64,000 nucleotides of DNA from Nocardiopsis ganjiahuensis DSM 45031 (lineage in GTDB: Bacteria > Actinomycetota > Actinomycetes > Streptosporangiales > Streptosporangiaceae). Below the pieces are notes generated by a model. It worked only from the letters and a program-made list of their open reading frames with translations, had not been told where the DNA came from and made no database searches. The DNA lies in the NCBI RefSeq assembly GCF_000341085.1, contig NZ_ANBA01000001.1:1-64000 (forward strand), given 5' to 3'. The position numbers and the translations under genes were made by a program. Each line of letters opens with the position of its first letter. Positions within the stretch are counted from its first letter, which is position 1. Shown here piece by piece: positions 15,818 through 24,122 of the stretch.

Positions 15818-17092
15818 TTACCTCAGGTGACCGTCACCGGTGACCACGTACTTGGTGGAGGTCATTTCGGTGAGTCCCATCGGCCCTCTGGCGTGCAGTT
15901 TCTGAGTGGAAATTCCGATTTCCGCGCCGAAGCCGAACTCACCGCCATCGGTGAAGCGCGTGGAGGCGTTCACCATCACCGCTGCCGAGTCCACCCGGGC
16001 GACGAAGTAGCGGGAGGTGCTGAGCGAGTCGGTGACGATCGCCTCGGTGTGCTGGGTGGAGTACTTCCTGATGTGCGCGAGCGCGGCGTCCACGTCCGGC
16101 ACCACCCGCACGGCCAGGTCCATGGACAGGTACTCGGTCGCCCAGTCCTCCTCGGTGGCCTCGACCACCGTGGCCCCCGTCGGCCGCGCGGCGGCGATCT
16201 CCCGGACGCGGCTGTCGCCGTGGACGGTGACCTCGGCCTCGGCGAGTGAGGCCAGCACCCGGGGCAGGAAGTCCTCGGCGACGGCCTCGTGCACCAGGAG
16301 CGTCTCGGCGGAGTTGCACACCGAGCAGCGCTGGGCCTTGGCGTTGGTGGCGATGGCCACCGCCTTGTCGAGGTCGGCGTCGGCGTCCACGTACACGTGG
16401 CACAGGCCCTCACCGGTCTCGATGACCGGGACGGTGGAGTCGCGGACCACGGCCTGGATGAGCGAACCGCCGCCGCGCGGGATGAGCACGTCGACGAGGC
16501 CGCGGGCCCGCATCAGCGCCGTGGAGGACTCGCGGGTGCGCCCGGGAACCATCTGGACGGCGTCGACCGGGACCCCCGTCCCCTCCAGGGCGTCGCGCAG
16601 CACCCCGATGATGGCGGTGTTGGAGTTGTAGGCCGAGGAGGAGCCGCGCAGCAGGGCGGCGTTGCCGCTCTTGAGGCACAGGGCGGCGGCGTCCGCGGTG
16701 ACGTTGGGGCGGCCCTCGTAGATGATGCCGATGACGCCGAGCGGGACCCGGATCTGGCGCAGGTCCAGGCCGTTGGGAAGAACGCCGCCGCGCACGGACT
16801 CACCGACCGGGTCGGGCAGTTCGACGATCTCGCGCACCGCGTCGGCGATGGCCTCGATCCGCGCCGGGTTCAGGGTGAGCCGGTCGATCATGGCCGGACT
16901 CGTGCCCTCCTGACGGGCCCGCTCCACGTCCTCGGCGTTGGCAGCGGTGATCTCGTCCGCCCGCTTGACCAGGGCGTCGGCGATCGCCGACAGGGCCCGG
17001 TCCTTCACCGCCCGGCTGAGCGGGGCGAGGTCGGCCGCCGCGTCCTTGGCACGTTCGGCTACCGCGTGGACCTCACGCTCGATGTCACTCAT
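15818..17092 (-). CDS. proA: Glutamate-5-semialdehyde dehydrogenase (gamma-glutamyl phosphate reductase)
   Basis: 424 residues from the ATG at 17092 ([16 protein letters not shown]); upstream in-frame codons lack a ribosome site and family similarity. It reduces gamma-glutamyl phosphate with NADPH, the second step of proline synthesis. The catalytic cysteine lies in [13 protein letters not shown], preceded by [23 protein letters not shown] (nucleotide-binding region). Length agrees with the family. In this window proB, its pathway partner, is 7.8 kb away, separated by an accessory block. Confidence 0.96.
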   Translation of the reverse strand: MSDIEREVHAVAERAKDAAADLAPLSRAVKDRALSAIADALVKRADEITAANAEDVERARQEGTSPAMIDRLTLNPARIEAIADAVREIVELPDPVGESVRGGVLPNGLDLRQIRVPLGVIGIIYEGRPNVTADAAALCLKSGNAALLRGSSSAYNSNTAIIGVLRDALEGTGVPVDAVQMVPGRTRESSTALMRARGLVDVLIPRGGGSLIQAVVRDSTVPVIETGEGLCHVYVDADADLDKAVAIATNAKAQRCSVCNSAETLLVHEAVAEDFLPRVLASLAEAEVTVHGDSRVREIAAARPTGATVVEATEEDWATEYLSMDLAVRVVPDVDAALAHIRKYSTQHTEAIVTDSLSTSRYFVARVDSAAVMVNASTRFTDGGEFGFGAEIGISTQKLHARGPMGLTEMTSTKYVVTGDGHLR

Positions 17093-17243
17093 GGGTGTCT
17101 TCCTTGCTCGGGAGGCCGCCCGGACCGGTGGGCCTGCCGCGTCGAAGGGCACCGGACCAGGAGGATCACACCCAGCGTATAGCGCCCCGCCGGCAGGCAC
17201 ACGACGTTATCCACAGGCTGAGACGGTCGCCCTTCCGGCCCCG

Positions 17244-17273
17244 GCCCCCGCCCGCTCCGAGGCGGGCGGGGGC
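17244..17273 (-). terminator. Terminator after the PemK-like gene
   Basis: GCCCCCGCCCGC (17244-17255) and GCGGGCGGGGGC (17262-17273) form a perfect 12-bp stem with a 6-nt loop, 20 bp past the stop of the leftward gene. Confidence 0.75.
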
Positions 17274-17293
17274 TCAGCACACCCGTGGAGCGC

Positions 17294-17767
17294 TCACTTC
17301 CAGCCGTAGCGGTCCTTCAGGACGGCGGCGACCTTCCAGAAGATCCGCTCGTCCATGACCGCGGCCTCGCGGCGGATCGCCGCCTCGTCGAACTCGAAGA
17401 GGCGGTCCACGCGCAGGTGGGAGTCGCGGCCCTCGCGGTCCCAGGGGCCGGAGCCGATCGGCAGCCAGTCCTGGCGTTCACGCTCGTCGGGGGTCTGGGA
17501 GGACAGCATCAGGCCGTGCAGGCGCTTGCCCTTGCGGCCCACCACGAGCAGGGGGCGGTCCTTGCCCTGGGCGGGGTCCTCCTCGTAGGGCACCCAGGTC
17601 CACACGATCTCGCCCGCGTCGGCGAGGCCGTCCCTCTCGGGCGCGTACACGAGTTCGGTCGCTCCCTGTCCGGTGGGGATCTCACGGAGCGCACCCTCGT
17701 GGGGGTGGGTGTCACCGCTGCGCTGGGCATTGCTGTGCTGCGTCGTCTGTTGGCTCACGTCCCGCAT
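17294..17767 (-). CDS. PemK/MazF-like family protein
   Basis: 157 residues from the ATG at 17767, which begins one base after the TAG of the TetR gene; a GTG three codons inside is an alternative. The core IVWTWVPYEEDPAQGKDRPLLVVGRKGKRLHGLMLSSQ has the beta-barrel start and the [KR]-x-RPxLVV motif of PemK/MazF endoribonuclease-like proteins, followed by WLPIGSGPWDREGRDSHLRVDRLF. Members of this actinobacterial branch are often annotated as type II toxins, but no antitoxin gene is adjacent: the coupled upstream gene is a full-length TetR regulator. Toxin activity is therefore unproven. Its TGA forms part of the GAGCGCTC palindrome motif seen at other gene ends. Confidence 0.72.
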   Translation of the reverse strand: MRDVSQQTTQHSNAQRSGDTHPHEGALREIPTGQGATELVYAPERDGLADAGEIVWTWVPYEEDPAQGKDRPLLVVGRKGKRLHGLMLSSQTPDERERQDWLPIGSGPWDREGRDSHLRVDRLFEFDEAAIRREAAVMDERIFWKVAAVLKDRYGWK

Positions 17768-17768
17768 C

Positions 17769-18389
17769 CTAGGCCCCGGCCCGCCCGTGCGCACGGCGGC
17801 CGGGTCGGTCCAGGTCCAGCAGGGCCCTGAGGGCGCGGACGCAGTGGTCGGTCTCGGTGGCCAGGCCCGCGGCGCGCTCCGCGGCGGGGACGGCGCTCCA
17901 GCGCAGGGCACGCGCCTCCACGTAGGCGGTCCACGAGTCGGTGACCGGGGCGGCGGAGTCGGGCAGCCCCAGCAGGGCGCGCACGCGTGCGCCCATGGTC
18001 TCGCGCAGGTCCTCCACGCGTTCGCCGTCCAACGTCACCGAACCCCCGCCGAACACCAGCGCCAGGTACGACCCCCGGCGGCGGTCCACCTGTTCGTGGT
18101 AGCGCTCGACGAACTGGGCCACGGCGTCCCAGCCGGTCAGGCCCTCGTCCGGTGCGGTGTTGCGCACCACCCGCCGCCCGGCGGCGGCCACCACGGCGTC
18201 GTGGAAGGCGGTCTTGTTCGGGAAGTAGTGGAAGAGCAGCCCCCGGGAGATCCCGGCCTCCTTGGCGACCTCGTCGACCGCCAGTTCCTGGATGGGGCGT
18301 TCCACCAGCATTCTCAGGCCGATCCCGACCAGTTGGCGCCTGCGTTCGTCCTGGGTCATCCGCGTGCGCCGCGGCGCTGTTCCACTCAC
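17769..18389 (-). CDS. TetR family transcriptional regulator
   Basis: 206 residues from the GTG at 18389. An ATG four codons upstream lies inside the operator palindrome and has no ribosome site, so the GTG is preferred, though a leaderless ATG start is possible. N-terminal helix-turn-helix: LAVDEVAKEAGISRGLLFHYFPNKTAFHDAVV (about residues 34-65). The rest is the helical ligand-binding domain. It is divergent from the acyl-CoA dehydrogenase operon with only 40 bp between starts, so it probably represses that operon and itself. It is coupled to the PemK-like gene downstream. Confidence 0.88.
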   Translation of the reverse strand: MSGTAPRRTRMTQDERRRQLVGIGLRMLVERPIQELAVDEVAKEAGISRGLLFHYFPNKTAFHDAVVAAAGRRVVRNTAPDEGLTGWDAVAQFVERYHEQVDRRRGSYLALVFGGGSVTLDGERVEDLRETMGARVRALLGLPDSAAPVTDSWTAYVEARALRWSAVPAAERAAGLATETDHCVRALRALLDLDRPGRRAHGRAGA

Positions 18390-18391
18390 GC

Positions 18392-18410
18392 TATTGAGCA
18401 TTGCTCAATA
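18392..18410. promoter_or_regulatory. Perfect 19-bp palindromic TetR operator
   Basis: TATTGAGCATTGCTCAATA is a perfect inverted repeat (9-bp arms, one central base) in the gap between the divergent TetR and acyl-CoA dehydrogenase starts. Size and location fit a TetR dimer site controlling both directions. Confidence 0.8.
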
Positions 18411-18429
18411 AGGACGTAGTGTCAACGGC

Positions 18430-19686
18430 ATGGACTTCGCACCCTCCCCGCGCGCCGCCGACCTGATCGAGCGGGTCCGCGCCTTCATCGAGACCGAGAT
18501 CGACCCCGTCGAGGAGGCCTACCACCGGGACCTGGCCGCCCTCCGGGTCGACGGAGACCCCTGGCAGCCCCTCCCCGTGATCGAGGAGCTGCGCGCCAAG
18601 GCCCGCGCGCAGGGACTGTGGAACCTCTTCCTGCCCGCCGGACACGAGGGCCCCTATGCCGAGCGCTTCGGCACCATCGGCGGCGCCGGGCTCAGCAACA
18701 CCGACTACGCCCCCGTCGCCGAGCTCACCGGCCGCTCGCACCTCGCCCCGGCGGTGTTCAACTGCGACGCCCCGGACACCGGCAACATGGAGGTGCTCCT
18801 CAAGTACGGCTCCGAGGAGCAGAAGGAGCAGTGGCTGGAACCGCTGCTGGACGCGCGCATCCGCAGCGCGTTCTGCATGACCGAGCCCGGGGTCGCCTCC
18901 TCCGACGCCACCAACATGGAGCTGCGTGCCGAGGTCCGGGGCGACGAGGTCGTGGTCAACGGCCGCAAGTGGTGGTCCACCGGCATCGGCCACCCCGACT
19001 GCGAACTCCTCGTCGTCATGGGCCTCACCGACCCCGAGGCCGACCGCCACCACCGGCACACCATGGTCATCGTCCCCCGCAGCGCCCCCGGCGTGAGGGT
19101 CGAGCGCCTCCTGGACACCATGGGGTTCAAGGACGAGCCGGGCGGCCACGGCGAGGTCACCTTCACCGACGTGCGGGTACCCCTGTCCAACGTGATCGCC
19201 GGTCCGGGCCGCGCCTTCGAGATCGCCCAGGGCCGCCTGGGCCCGGGCCGCGTCCACCACTGCATGCGCCTGATCGGCCTGGCCGAGAAGGCCCTCGAAC
19301 TCGCCTGCCGGCGCGGCCTGTCCCGCACCGCCTTCGGCAAGCCGCTCGTCAACCTGGGCGGCAACCGCGAGCGGATCGCCGACGCCCGCATCGCCATCGA
19401 CTCGACCCGCCTGCTCGTGCTCAACGCCGCCTGGAAGCTCGACCAGGGCGGCCCGCTGAACGCCCTCAGCGAGGTCAGCCAGATCAAGGTGGCCGCACCG
19501 AACATGGCCCAGCAGGTCATCGACTTCGCCATCCAACTGCACGGCGGCGGAGGCATGTCCAACGACTTCCCGCTGGCCGGCGCCTGGACCAGCGCGCGGG
19601 CCCTGCGCCTGGCCGACGGCCCCGACGAGGTCCACCGCGGAGTCGTCGCCCGCCTCGAACTGATGAAGCACGGAGCCCGCCGATGA
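18430..19686 (+). CDS. Acyl-CoA dehydrogenase, long (ACAD10/11-like context)
   Basis: 418 residues. FCMTEPGVASSDATNMEL and NGRKWWSTGIGHPDC are the FAD and substrate motifs; QLHGGGGMSNDFPLAGAWTSARALRLADGPDEVHRGVVARLEL is the C-terminal signature with an Asp-containing DGPDEVH in the catalytic-base region. Proteins with this EPGVASSDATN form are the bacterial relatives of the dehydrogenase part of ACAD10/11, which in levulinate and 4-hydroxyacid catabolism work on phosphorylated 4-hydroxyacyl-CoAs. First of four genes overlapping by ATGA, under the palindromic operator. Confidence 0.9.
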   Translation: MDFAPSPRAADLIERVRAFIETEIDPVEEAYHRDLAALRVDGDPWQPLPVIEELRAKARAQGLWNLFLPAGHEGPYAERFGTIGGAGLSNTDYAPVAELTGRSHLAPAVFNCDAPDTGNMEVLLKYGSEEQKEQWLEPLLDARIRSAFCMTEPGVASSDATNMELRAEVRGDEVVVNGRKWWSTGIGHPDCELLVVMGLTDPEADRHHRHTMVIVPRSAPGVRVERLLDTMGFKDEPGGHGEVTFTDVRVPLSNVIAGPGRAFEIAQGRLGPGRVHHCMRLIGLAEKALELACRRGLSRTAFGKPLVNLGGNRERIADARIAIDSTRLLVLNAAWKLDQGGPLNALSEVSQIKVAAPNMAQQVIDFAIQLHGGGGMSNDFPLAGAWTSARALRLADGPDEVHRGVVARLELMKHGARR

Positions 19687-20528
19687 GCCCGGAGAACAGA
19701 TCAGGGCGCCGTGTCCTGGTCACCGGCGGCGCCTCCGGCCTGGGCGCCGCCCTGGTCGCCGCCTTCGCCGCGCGCGGCGACCGGGTGATCGCCACCGACC
19801 TCGCCGAACACGCACCGGGGAACCTCCCCGAGAGGACGGACTACCTGCGCCTGGACGTGACCTCCGACGACGACTGGGCGGCCGCCCTCACCCACGTGGA
19901 GGACACCTGGGGCGGGCTGGACGTGCTGGTCAACAACGCCGGGGTCGCCGCGGGCGGTCGGATCGAGTTCCTGACCATGGACGACTGGCGCGGGATCACC
20001 GAGATCAACCTGTTCGGCGTGGTCCGGGGCTGTCGCACCTTCACCCCGCTGTTCAAGCGGCAGGGCTCGGGGTACATCGTCAACACCGCGTCGGTCGCCG
20101 GCCTGATCCACCCGCCGTCGATGAGCTCCTACAACGCGGTCAAGGCCGCGGTAGTGGCCCTCAGCGAGACCCTCCAGCACGAGCTCGCGCCCTACGGCGT
20201 CACCACCTCGGTGGTGTGCCCGTCCTTCTTCCGCACCAACCTCGCCTCCTCCCTGAGCGGCAGCGACCCCGTGGTGGAGGCCTCCGCGATCAAGCTGATC
20301 AACGGCTCGAAGCTGACCGCGGACGACATCGCCGGCCAGGTGCTCAAGGGCATGGACCGACGGAAACCGGTCATCCTCACCGACCGGACCGGACGGCTCG
20401 CCCTGCGCACCAAGCGCCTGCTGCGCCCCCTGTACGACCGCACGATGCGCCGGGCGGCCGAGGGCGTCCGCCGCCGCGTCGAGCGGAACGGCCCCGCGAC
20501 GAAGAACCCCACGGAGAACCACGCATGA
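19683..20528 (+). CDS. SDR family oxidoreductase (operon gene 2)
   Basis: 281 residues, overlapping its neighbours by 4 bp on both sides. TGGASGLGAALV is the cofactor motif, NNAGVAAGG the structural NNAG, and SSYNAVKAAV holds the catalytic Tyr-x-x-x-Lys. The C-terminal 40 residues, after VLKGMDRRKPVILTDRTG, form an Arg-rich extension seen in SDRs that act on lipid-like substrates. It may interconvert keto and hydroxy groups of the acyl chain processed by the operon. Confidence 0.88.
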   Translation: MSPENRSGRRVLVTGGASGLGAALVAAFAARGDRVIATDLAEHAPGNLPERTDYLRLDVTSDDDWAAALTHVEDTWGGLDVLVNNAGVAAGGRIEFLTMDDWRGITEINLFGVVRGCRTFTPLFKRQGSGYIVNTASVAGLIHPPSMSSYNAVKAAVVALSETLQHELAPYGVTTSVVCPSFFRTNLASSLSGSDPVVEASAIKLINGSKLTADDIAGQVLKGMDRRKPVILTDRTGRLALRTKRLLRPLYDRTMRRAAEGVRRRVERNGPATKNPTENHA

Positions 20529-21274
20529 GCAAGGGAACGATCATCATCACCGGGGCCTCGGCCGGCCTCGGCGCCGAGATGGCGCGCCAGTTCGCCGCAC
20601 TCGGCTACGACCTGGGCCTGTGCGCCCGGCGTACCGACAAGATGACCGCCCTGAGGGACGAGATCACGGCGGCCCACCCCGACCGCCGGGTGTCGCTCAA
20701 GGCCCTCGACGTCACCGACGACGAGGCCGTCTTCCGGGTCTTCGAGGAGTTCGCCGCCGAGTTCGGCGGCGTGGACCGGGTCATCGTCAACGCCGGACTG
20801 GGCAAGGGCGCGGCGCTCGGCAAGGGCCGCCACGACGCCAACCGGCAGACCGCCATGACCAACTTCCTGGGGGCACTGGCCCAGTCCGAGGCGGCCATGG
20901 GGATCTTCCGCGAGCAGGGCCGCGGCCACCTCGTGATGATCTCCTCGATGTCGGCCCTGCGCGGCATGCGCAAGGCCATGACCGTCTACGCCGCGACCAA
21001 GGCCGGGGTGGCGGCCCTCGCCGAGGGACTGCGCTCCGAGCGCGTCCCGGGGCTGGACGTGTCGGTGGTCTACCCGGGCTACATCCGCTCGGAGATGAAC
21101 GAGCACGTCACCCAGAAGACCCGGTTCATGGTCGACACCGAGACCGGCGTGCGCTCCATGGTCGCCGCCATCGAGAAGCGCAAGGTGAAGGCGTACGTCC
21201 CGGCCTGGCCGTGGGTGCCGATCGGCTTCCTGATGAAGCGCCTGCCCCTGTCCGTGGTGAGGAAGCTGGCATGA
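20525..21274 (+). CDS. SDR family oxidoreductase (operon gene 3)
   Basis: 249 residues. TGASAGLGAEMARQF is the NAD(P) motif, the NNAG position reads VNAGLGKG, and YAATKAGV carries the catalytic Tyr and Lys after SSMSALRGM. It differs from the preceding SDR along its whole length, so this is not a recent duplicate. The C-terminus IEKRKVKAYVPAWPWVPIGFLMKRLP looks like an amphipathic or membrane-facing segment common in SDRs of lipid metabolism. ATGA overlaps at both ends. Confidence 0.88.
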   Translation: MSKGTIIITGASAGLGAEMARQFAALGYDLGLCARRTDKMTALRDEITAAHPDRRVSLKALDVTDDEAVFRVFEEFAAEFGGVDRVIVNAGLGKGAALGKGRHDANRQTAMTNFLGALAQSEAAMGIFREQGRGHLVMISSMSALRGMRKAMTVYAATKAGVAALAEGLRSERVPGLDVSVVYPGYIRSEMNEHVTQKTRFMVDTETGVRSMVAAIEKRKVKAYVPAWPWVPIGFLMKRLPLSVVRKLA

Positions 21275-22380
21275 GCGAGCCGTCCACGCCCCGCTCCGCC
21301 GCCGAACGCGTTCCGGGGGCGCGCGAGGTCCGCGCCGAGGACGCCTTCGACGCGGCCGCGGTGGCCGACTGGCTGGGTGAGCACGCCGGGGACCGCGCCG
21401 GGATGGAGGGCCTCCCCGAGGTCCGCCAGTTCTCCGGAGGCGCCTCCAACCTCACCTACCTGCTGCGCTACCCCGAGCGGGACCTGATCCTGCGCCGTCC
21501 CCCGGCGGGCCGAAAGGCCAAGGGGGCGCACGACATGGGCCGGGAGTACCGGATCCAGTCCCGGCTGGCCCCGGTCTTCCCGTACGTGCCCGCGATGGTG
21601 GCGTTCTGCGAGGACGCCTCGGTGATCGGCTCGGAGTTCTACGTCATGGAGCGCCTGGCCGGGCCGATCCCCCGCAAGGAGCTCCCCCGCGACGTCTCGC
21701 TCTCCCCCGAGGAGGTCCGACGGCTGTGCGTGAACGTCCTGGACCTGCTCGTGGACCTGCACTCGGTGGACACCGACGCGGCGGGTCTGGCCGGGTTCGG
21801 CCGCGGCGAGGGCTACGTCGCCCGACAGGTGGCCGGGTGGTCCGAGCGCTACCGCGGGGCCAGAACCTGGAACGCGGGTTCGTTCGAGGGGGTGATGGCC
21901 TGGCTGGAGGCCAACCAGCCGCAGGACCGCCGCACCTGCCTCATCCACAACGACTTCCGGTTCGACAACGTCGTCCTGGACGCCGAGGACCCCACCCGCC
22001 CGGTCGGCCTCCTGGACTGGGAGATGGCCACCCTGGGCGATCCCCTCATGGATCTGGGCGGAGCGCTGGCGTACTGGGTGGAGGCCGGGGACGACCCGCT
22101 GTTCCGGCTGTTCCGCCGCCAGCCCACCCACCTGGAGGGCATGCTCACCCGCGCCGAGGCGCGGGAGTACTACCTGGAACGGAGCGGGATCCGGCTCACC
22201 GAGCGCGAGTGGGCGTTCTACGAGGTCTTCGGGCTGTTCCGGCTCGCGGTCATCTGCCAGCAGATCTACTTCCGCTACCACCACAGGCAGACCACCAACC
22301 GCGCCTTCCGGTTCTTCTGGCTGGCCTGCCGGCTGCTGGAGCGGCGCTGCGGGCGGATCATCCGCCGCGTCGGGAGCTGA
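21271..22380 (+). CDS. Phosphotransferase (APH fold) family protein
   Basis: 369 residues. Aminoglycoside-phosphotransferase/kinase fold: FSGGASNLTYLLRYPERDLILRRPP forms the nucleotide loop and lysine/arginine-rich strand, LIHNDFRFDNVV is the Brenner-type HxDxxxxN catalytic motif, and GLLDWEMATLGDPLMDLGG the metal-binding DxE/D motif. Such kinases occur fused to acyl-CoA dehydrogenases (ACAD10/11) or beside them (LvaA). They phosphorylate the hydroxyl of 4-hydroxyacyl-CoAs to allow its removal. An antibiotic-resistance role is unlikely in this operon. Last gene of the operon, followed by a strong bidirectional hairpin. Confidence 0.85.
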   Translation: MSEPSTPRSAAERVPGAREVRAEDAFDAAAVADWLGEHAGDRAGMEGLPEVRQFSGGASNLTYLLRYPERDLILRRPPAGRKAKGAHDMGREYRIQSRLAPVFPYVPAMVAFCEDASVIGSEFYVMERLAGPIPRKELPRDVSLSPEEVRRLCVNVLDLLVDLHSVDTDAAGLAGFGRGEGYVARQVAGWSERYRGARTWNAGSFEGVMAWLEANQPQDRRTCLIHNDFRFDNVVLDAEDPTRPVGLLDWEMATLGDPLMDLGGALAYWVEAGDDPLFRLFRRQPTHLEGMLTRAEAREYYLERSGIRLTEREWAFYEVFGLFRLAVICQQIYFRYHHRQTTNRAFRFFWLACRLLERRCGRIIRRVGS

Positions 22381-22387
22381 TCCCCGT

Positions 22388-22415
22388 CCCCGGGCGCGGG
22401 CATCCGCGCCCGGGG
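22388..22415. terminator. Bidirectional terminator between convergent genes
   Basis: CCCCGGGCGCGG (22388-22399) and CCGCGCCCGGGG (22404-22415) form a perfect 12-bp stem with a tetraloop GCAT, between the phosphotransferase stop and the hydrolase stop. Confidence 0.8.
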
Positions 22416-22420
22416 AGCGC

Positions 22421-23308
22421 TCACAGCTCCTCGACGGTCCGCATGATCCGGTCCCGCGCGTCGCTTCCCTCGGGGACCGGGACCAGCGGGTGGATGTGGA
22501 AGGCCCCCTGCTCCTCGTAGAGGTGCGACTCTCCCCCCACCTCGGTCACCAGCGCGTGCAGTCGGCGCGTGTCCGGCAGCAGGAGGTCGCGCGTACCGAT
22601 GTAGAGGTCCATGGGCGGCAGGGTCGCCAGTTCCCCGTAGACCGGGCTCAGCCGGGGCAGGGACAGGTCGTCCCCGCCCGCCCAGGACCTCGCCGCTTCC
22701 ACCATGCCCACGGGGCTCAGCCAGGGGTCGCGCTCCTCCACCTCCGCGATGTCCGGGTTGGACATGGTCATGTCCGCCCACGGGCTGATCAGGACCAGCC
22801 GCGCGGGCTCCGGCAGCCCCGCGCCGGTCAGGGTCTGGGCCAGGGCCAGGGCGAGCCCGCCGCCCGCGGAGTCCCCCGCGATCAGCGTGCGCTCGGCGGA
22901 CACGTCCTCCAGGAGGCCCCGGTAGACCTCCGTCAGGAACGGGAAGGCCTCCCGGTAGGTGTGCTCGGGGGCCAGACCGTAGATCGGCACCTCCACCCGG
23001 CAGCCGGCGTCGGCCATCCGGGAGATCAGCACCCAGTGCCACGCGGCGATCTCGGTGACGTAGGTGCCCCCGTGCAGGTACAGCACGGCCTTGCCCGGTT
23101 CCTCGACCTCGCGGGGCAGCACGGTGTAGCTGGAGAAGCCGCTGACCTCCCGGAGGGTGATCCAGTGCCGCTGGGTGAGCCAGAGCGGCGGGTCGGGGTC
23201 GTCCTTGGGCTCGCGCAGCCACTCCCGGGTGTCCTCCGCCGACTCCAGGGTCGGCTTGCGGAAGACCCGAAGGGCCAACGACAGCAAACGCGTCATCAGA
23301 CTGGGCAT
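22421..23308 (-). CDS. Alpha/beta hydrolase of the hormone-sensitive lipase (HSL) family
   Basis: 295 residues from the ATG at 23308, which has AGGAGG nine bases upstream; the GTG three codons earlier abuts that site directly. YLHGGTYVTEI gives the HGGx oxyanion motif (HGGG in most members, here HGGT), IAGDSAGGGLALALA the nucleophile elbow GDSAGG, DLYIGTRDLLLPD the Asp, and EQGAFHIHPLV the His. The N-terminal cap of about 70 residues is typical of HSL esterases, which cleave short- to medium-chain esters. It converges on the acyl-CoA dehydrogenase operon and may supply it with substrate, but no shared regulation is visible. Confidence 0.86.
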   Translation of the reverse strand: MPSLMTRLLSLALRVFRKPTLESAEDTREWLREPKDDPDPPLWLTQRHWITLREVSGFSSYTVLPREVEEPGKAVLYLHGGTYVTEIAAWHWVLISRMADAGCRVEVPIYGLAPEHTYREAFPFLTEVYRGLLEDVSAERTLIAGDSAGGGLALALAQTLTGAGLPEPARLVLISPWADMTMSNPDIAEVEERDPWLSPVGMVEAARSWAGGDDLSLPRLSPVYGELATLPPMDLYIGTRDLLLPDTRRLHALVTEVGGESHLYEEQGAFHIHPLVPVPEGSDARDRIMRTVEEL

Positions 23309-23399
23309 GGGTGCCACCCTCCTCGGGACGTCCTGTCATGGAGCCTTTCACGAACCCGCGACGGAACGGACCGGGAGGGAGGGCGTGCCGGGGCTGTTC

Positions 23400-24062
23400 T
23401 CAGGGGGTCCGGCCCGTCCGGGGCACGAAGTCCAGGGTGTACCAGGCGGTGGGCTGCTCGTTGGTGCCGGGGGTGACGTCCACCAGCTCCCAGTCGGCGA
23501 AGCGGTCGCGCAACTCGTCCGCGTCCACCCCGGAGACGGGGTCGGGGAAGGCCTCGAACCCGTAGCCGAACATCAGGAACCGAGCACCGGGCGCGGCCCT
23601 GCGGGTGAGCCCCTCCGCGTAGGCGTCCCGCCGGTGCGCGGGGATACCGCAGTAGCAGCCCAGATCGAAGTACAGGTCGTAGGGGCCGGGCAGGTCCAGT
23701 CCGTCGAGCCGGGTGGCGTCCGCGTACTCGAACCGCACGTCCACGCCGGCCTCGCGCGCCCTGTCACGGGCCCGTTCGACGGCGAGGTCGACCATGTCGA
23801 CAGCGGAGACCTCCCACCCGTGCCGGGCCAGGTACAGGGCGTTGGTCCCGGTACCGCAGCCGAGTTCGAGCGCGCGGCCGGACGGCAGCGCGTCGTCGCC
23901 CTCCACCAGCGCCACCAGTTCGGGCGGGGTCACACCGGTGTCCCACGGAGGGCTGCCCGCGCGGTAGAACTTCCGCATCTCGCGGTGGACCTCCTCCTCC
24001 TGTTCACGCGGCGTGCCGTGTCCGACCGGTTGCCATCGCGGTCCGTCCGTCGCCTCGGTCAT
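23400..24062 (-). CDS. Class I SAM-dependent methyltransferase
   Basis: 220 residues. Motif I is ALELGCGTGTNALYLARHG (about residues 64-82), motif post-I is VSAVDMVD, and YDLYFDLGCYCGIP marks motif IV. Substrate-side features are not recognisable; it resembles TehB/thiopurine-type small-molecule methyltransferases. It is divergent from a TetR gene with 60 bp between the starts, which contain two overlapping palindromes, so expression is probably switched on when TetR binds its ligand, perhaps the methylation substrate. Confidence 0.83.
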   Translation of the reverse strand: MTEATDGPRWQPVGHGTPREQEEEVHREMRKFYRAGSPPWDTGVTPPELVALVEGDDALPSGRALELGCGTGTNALYLARHGWEVSAVDMVDLAVERARDRAREAGVDVRFEYADATRLDGLDLPGPYDLYFDLGCYCGIPAHRRDAYAEGLTRRAAPGARFLMFGYGFEAFPDPVSGVDADELRDRFADWELVDVTPGTNEQPTAWYTLDFVPRTGRTP

Positions 24063-24077
24063 CGCCCCTCCAGGTGA

Positions 24078-24107
24078 CTAGAGTTGAACTCTAGAGTTGG
24101 ACTCTAA
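24078..24107. promoter_or_regulatory. Two overlapping TetR operator palindromes
   Basis: CTAGAGTTGAACTCTAG (24078-24094) is a perfect 17-bp palindrome; CTAGAGTTGGACTCTAA (24091-24107) is a second copy with mismatches and shares CTAG with the first. The pair fills the divergent methyltransferase/TetR promoter gap and would accommodate two dimers. Confidence 0.82.
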
Positions 24108-24122
24108 AGATAGGCTCGCACC

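Noticed and set aside
21271-22380. Aminoglycoside resistance kinase
   Set aside because: The APH fold is present but the operon context and ACAD10/11-like partner point to acyl-CoA metabolism.
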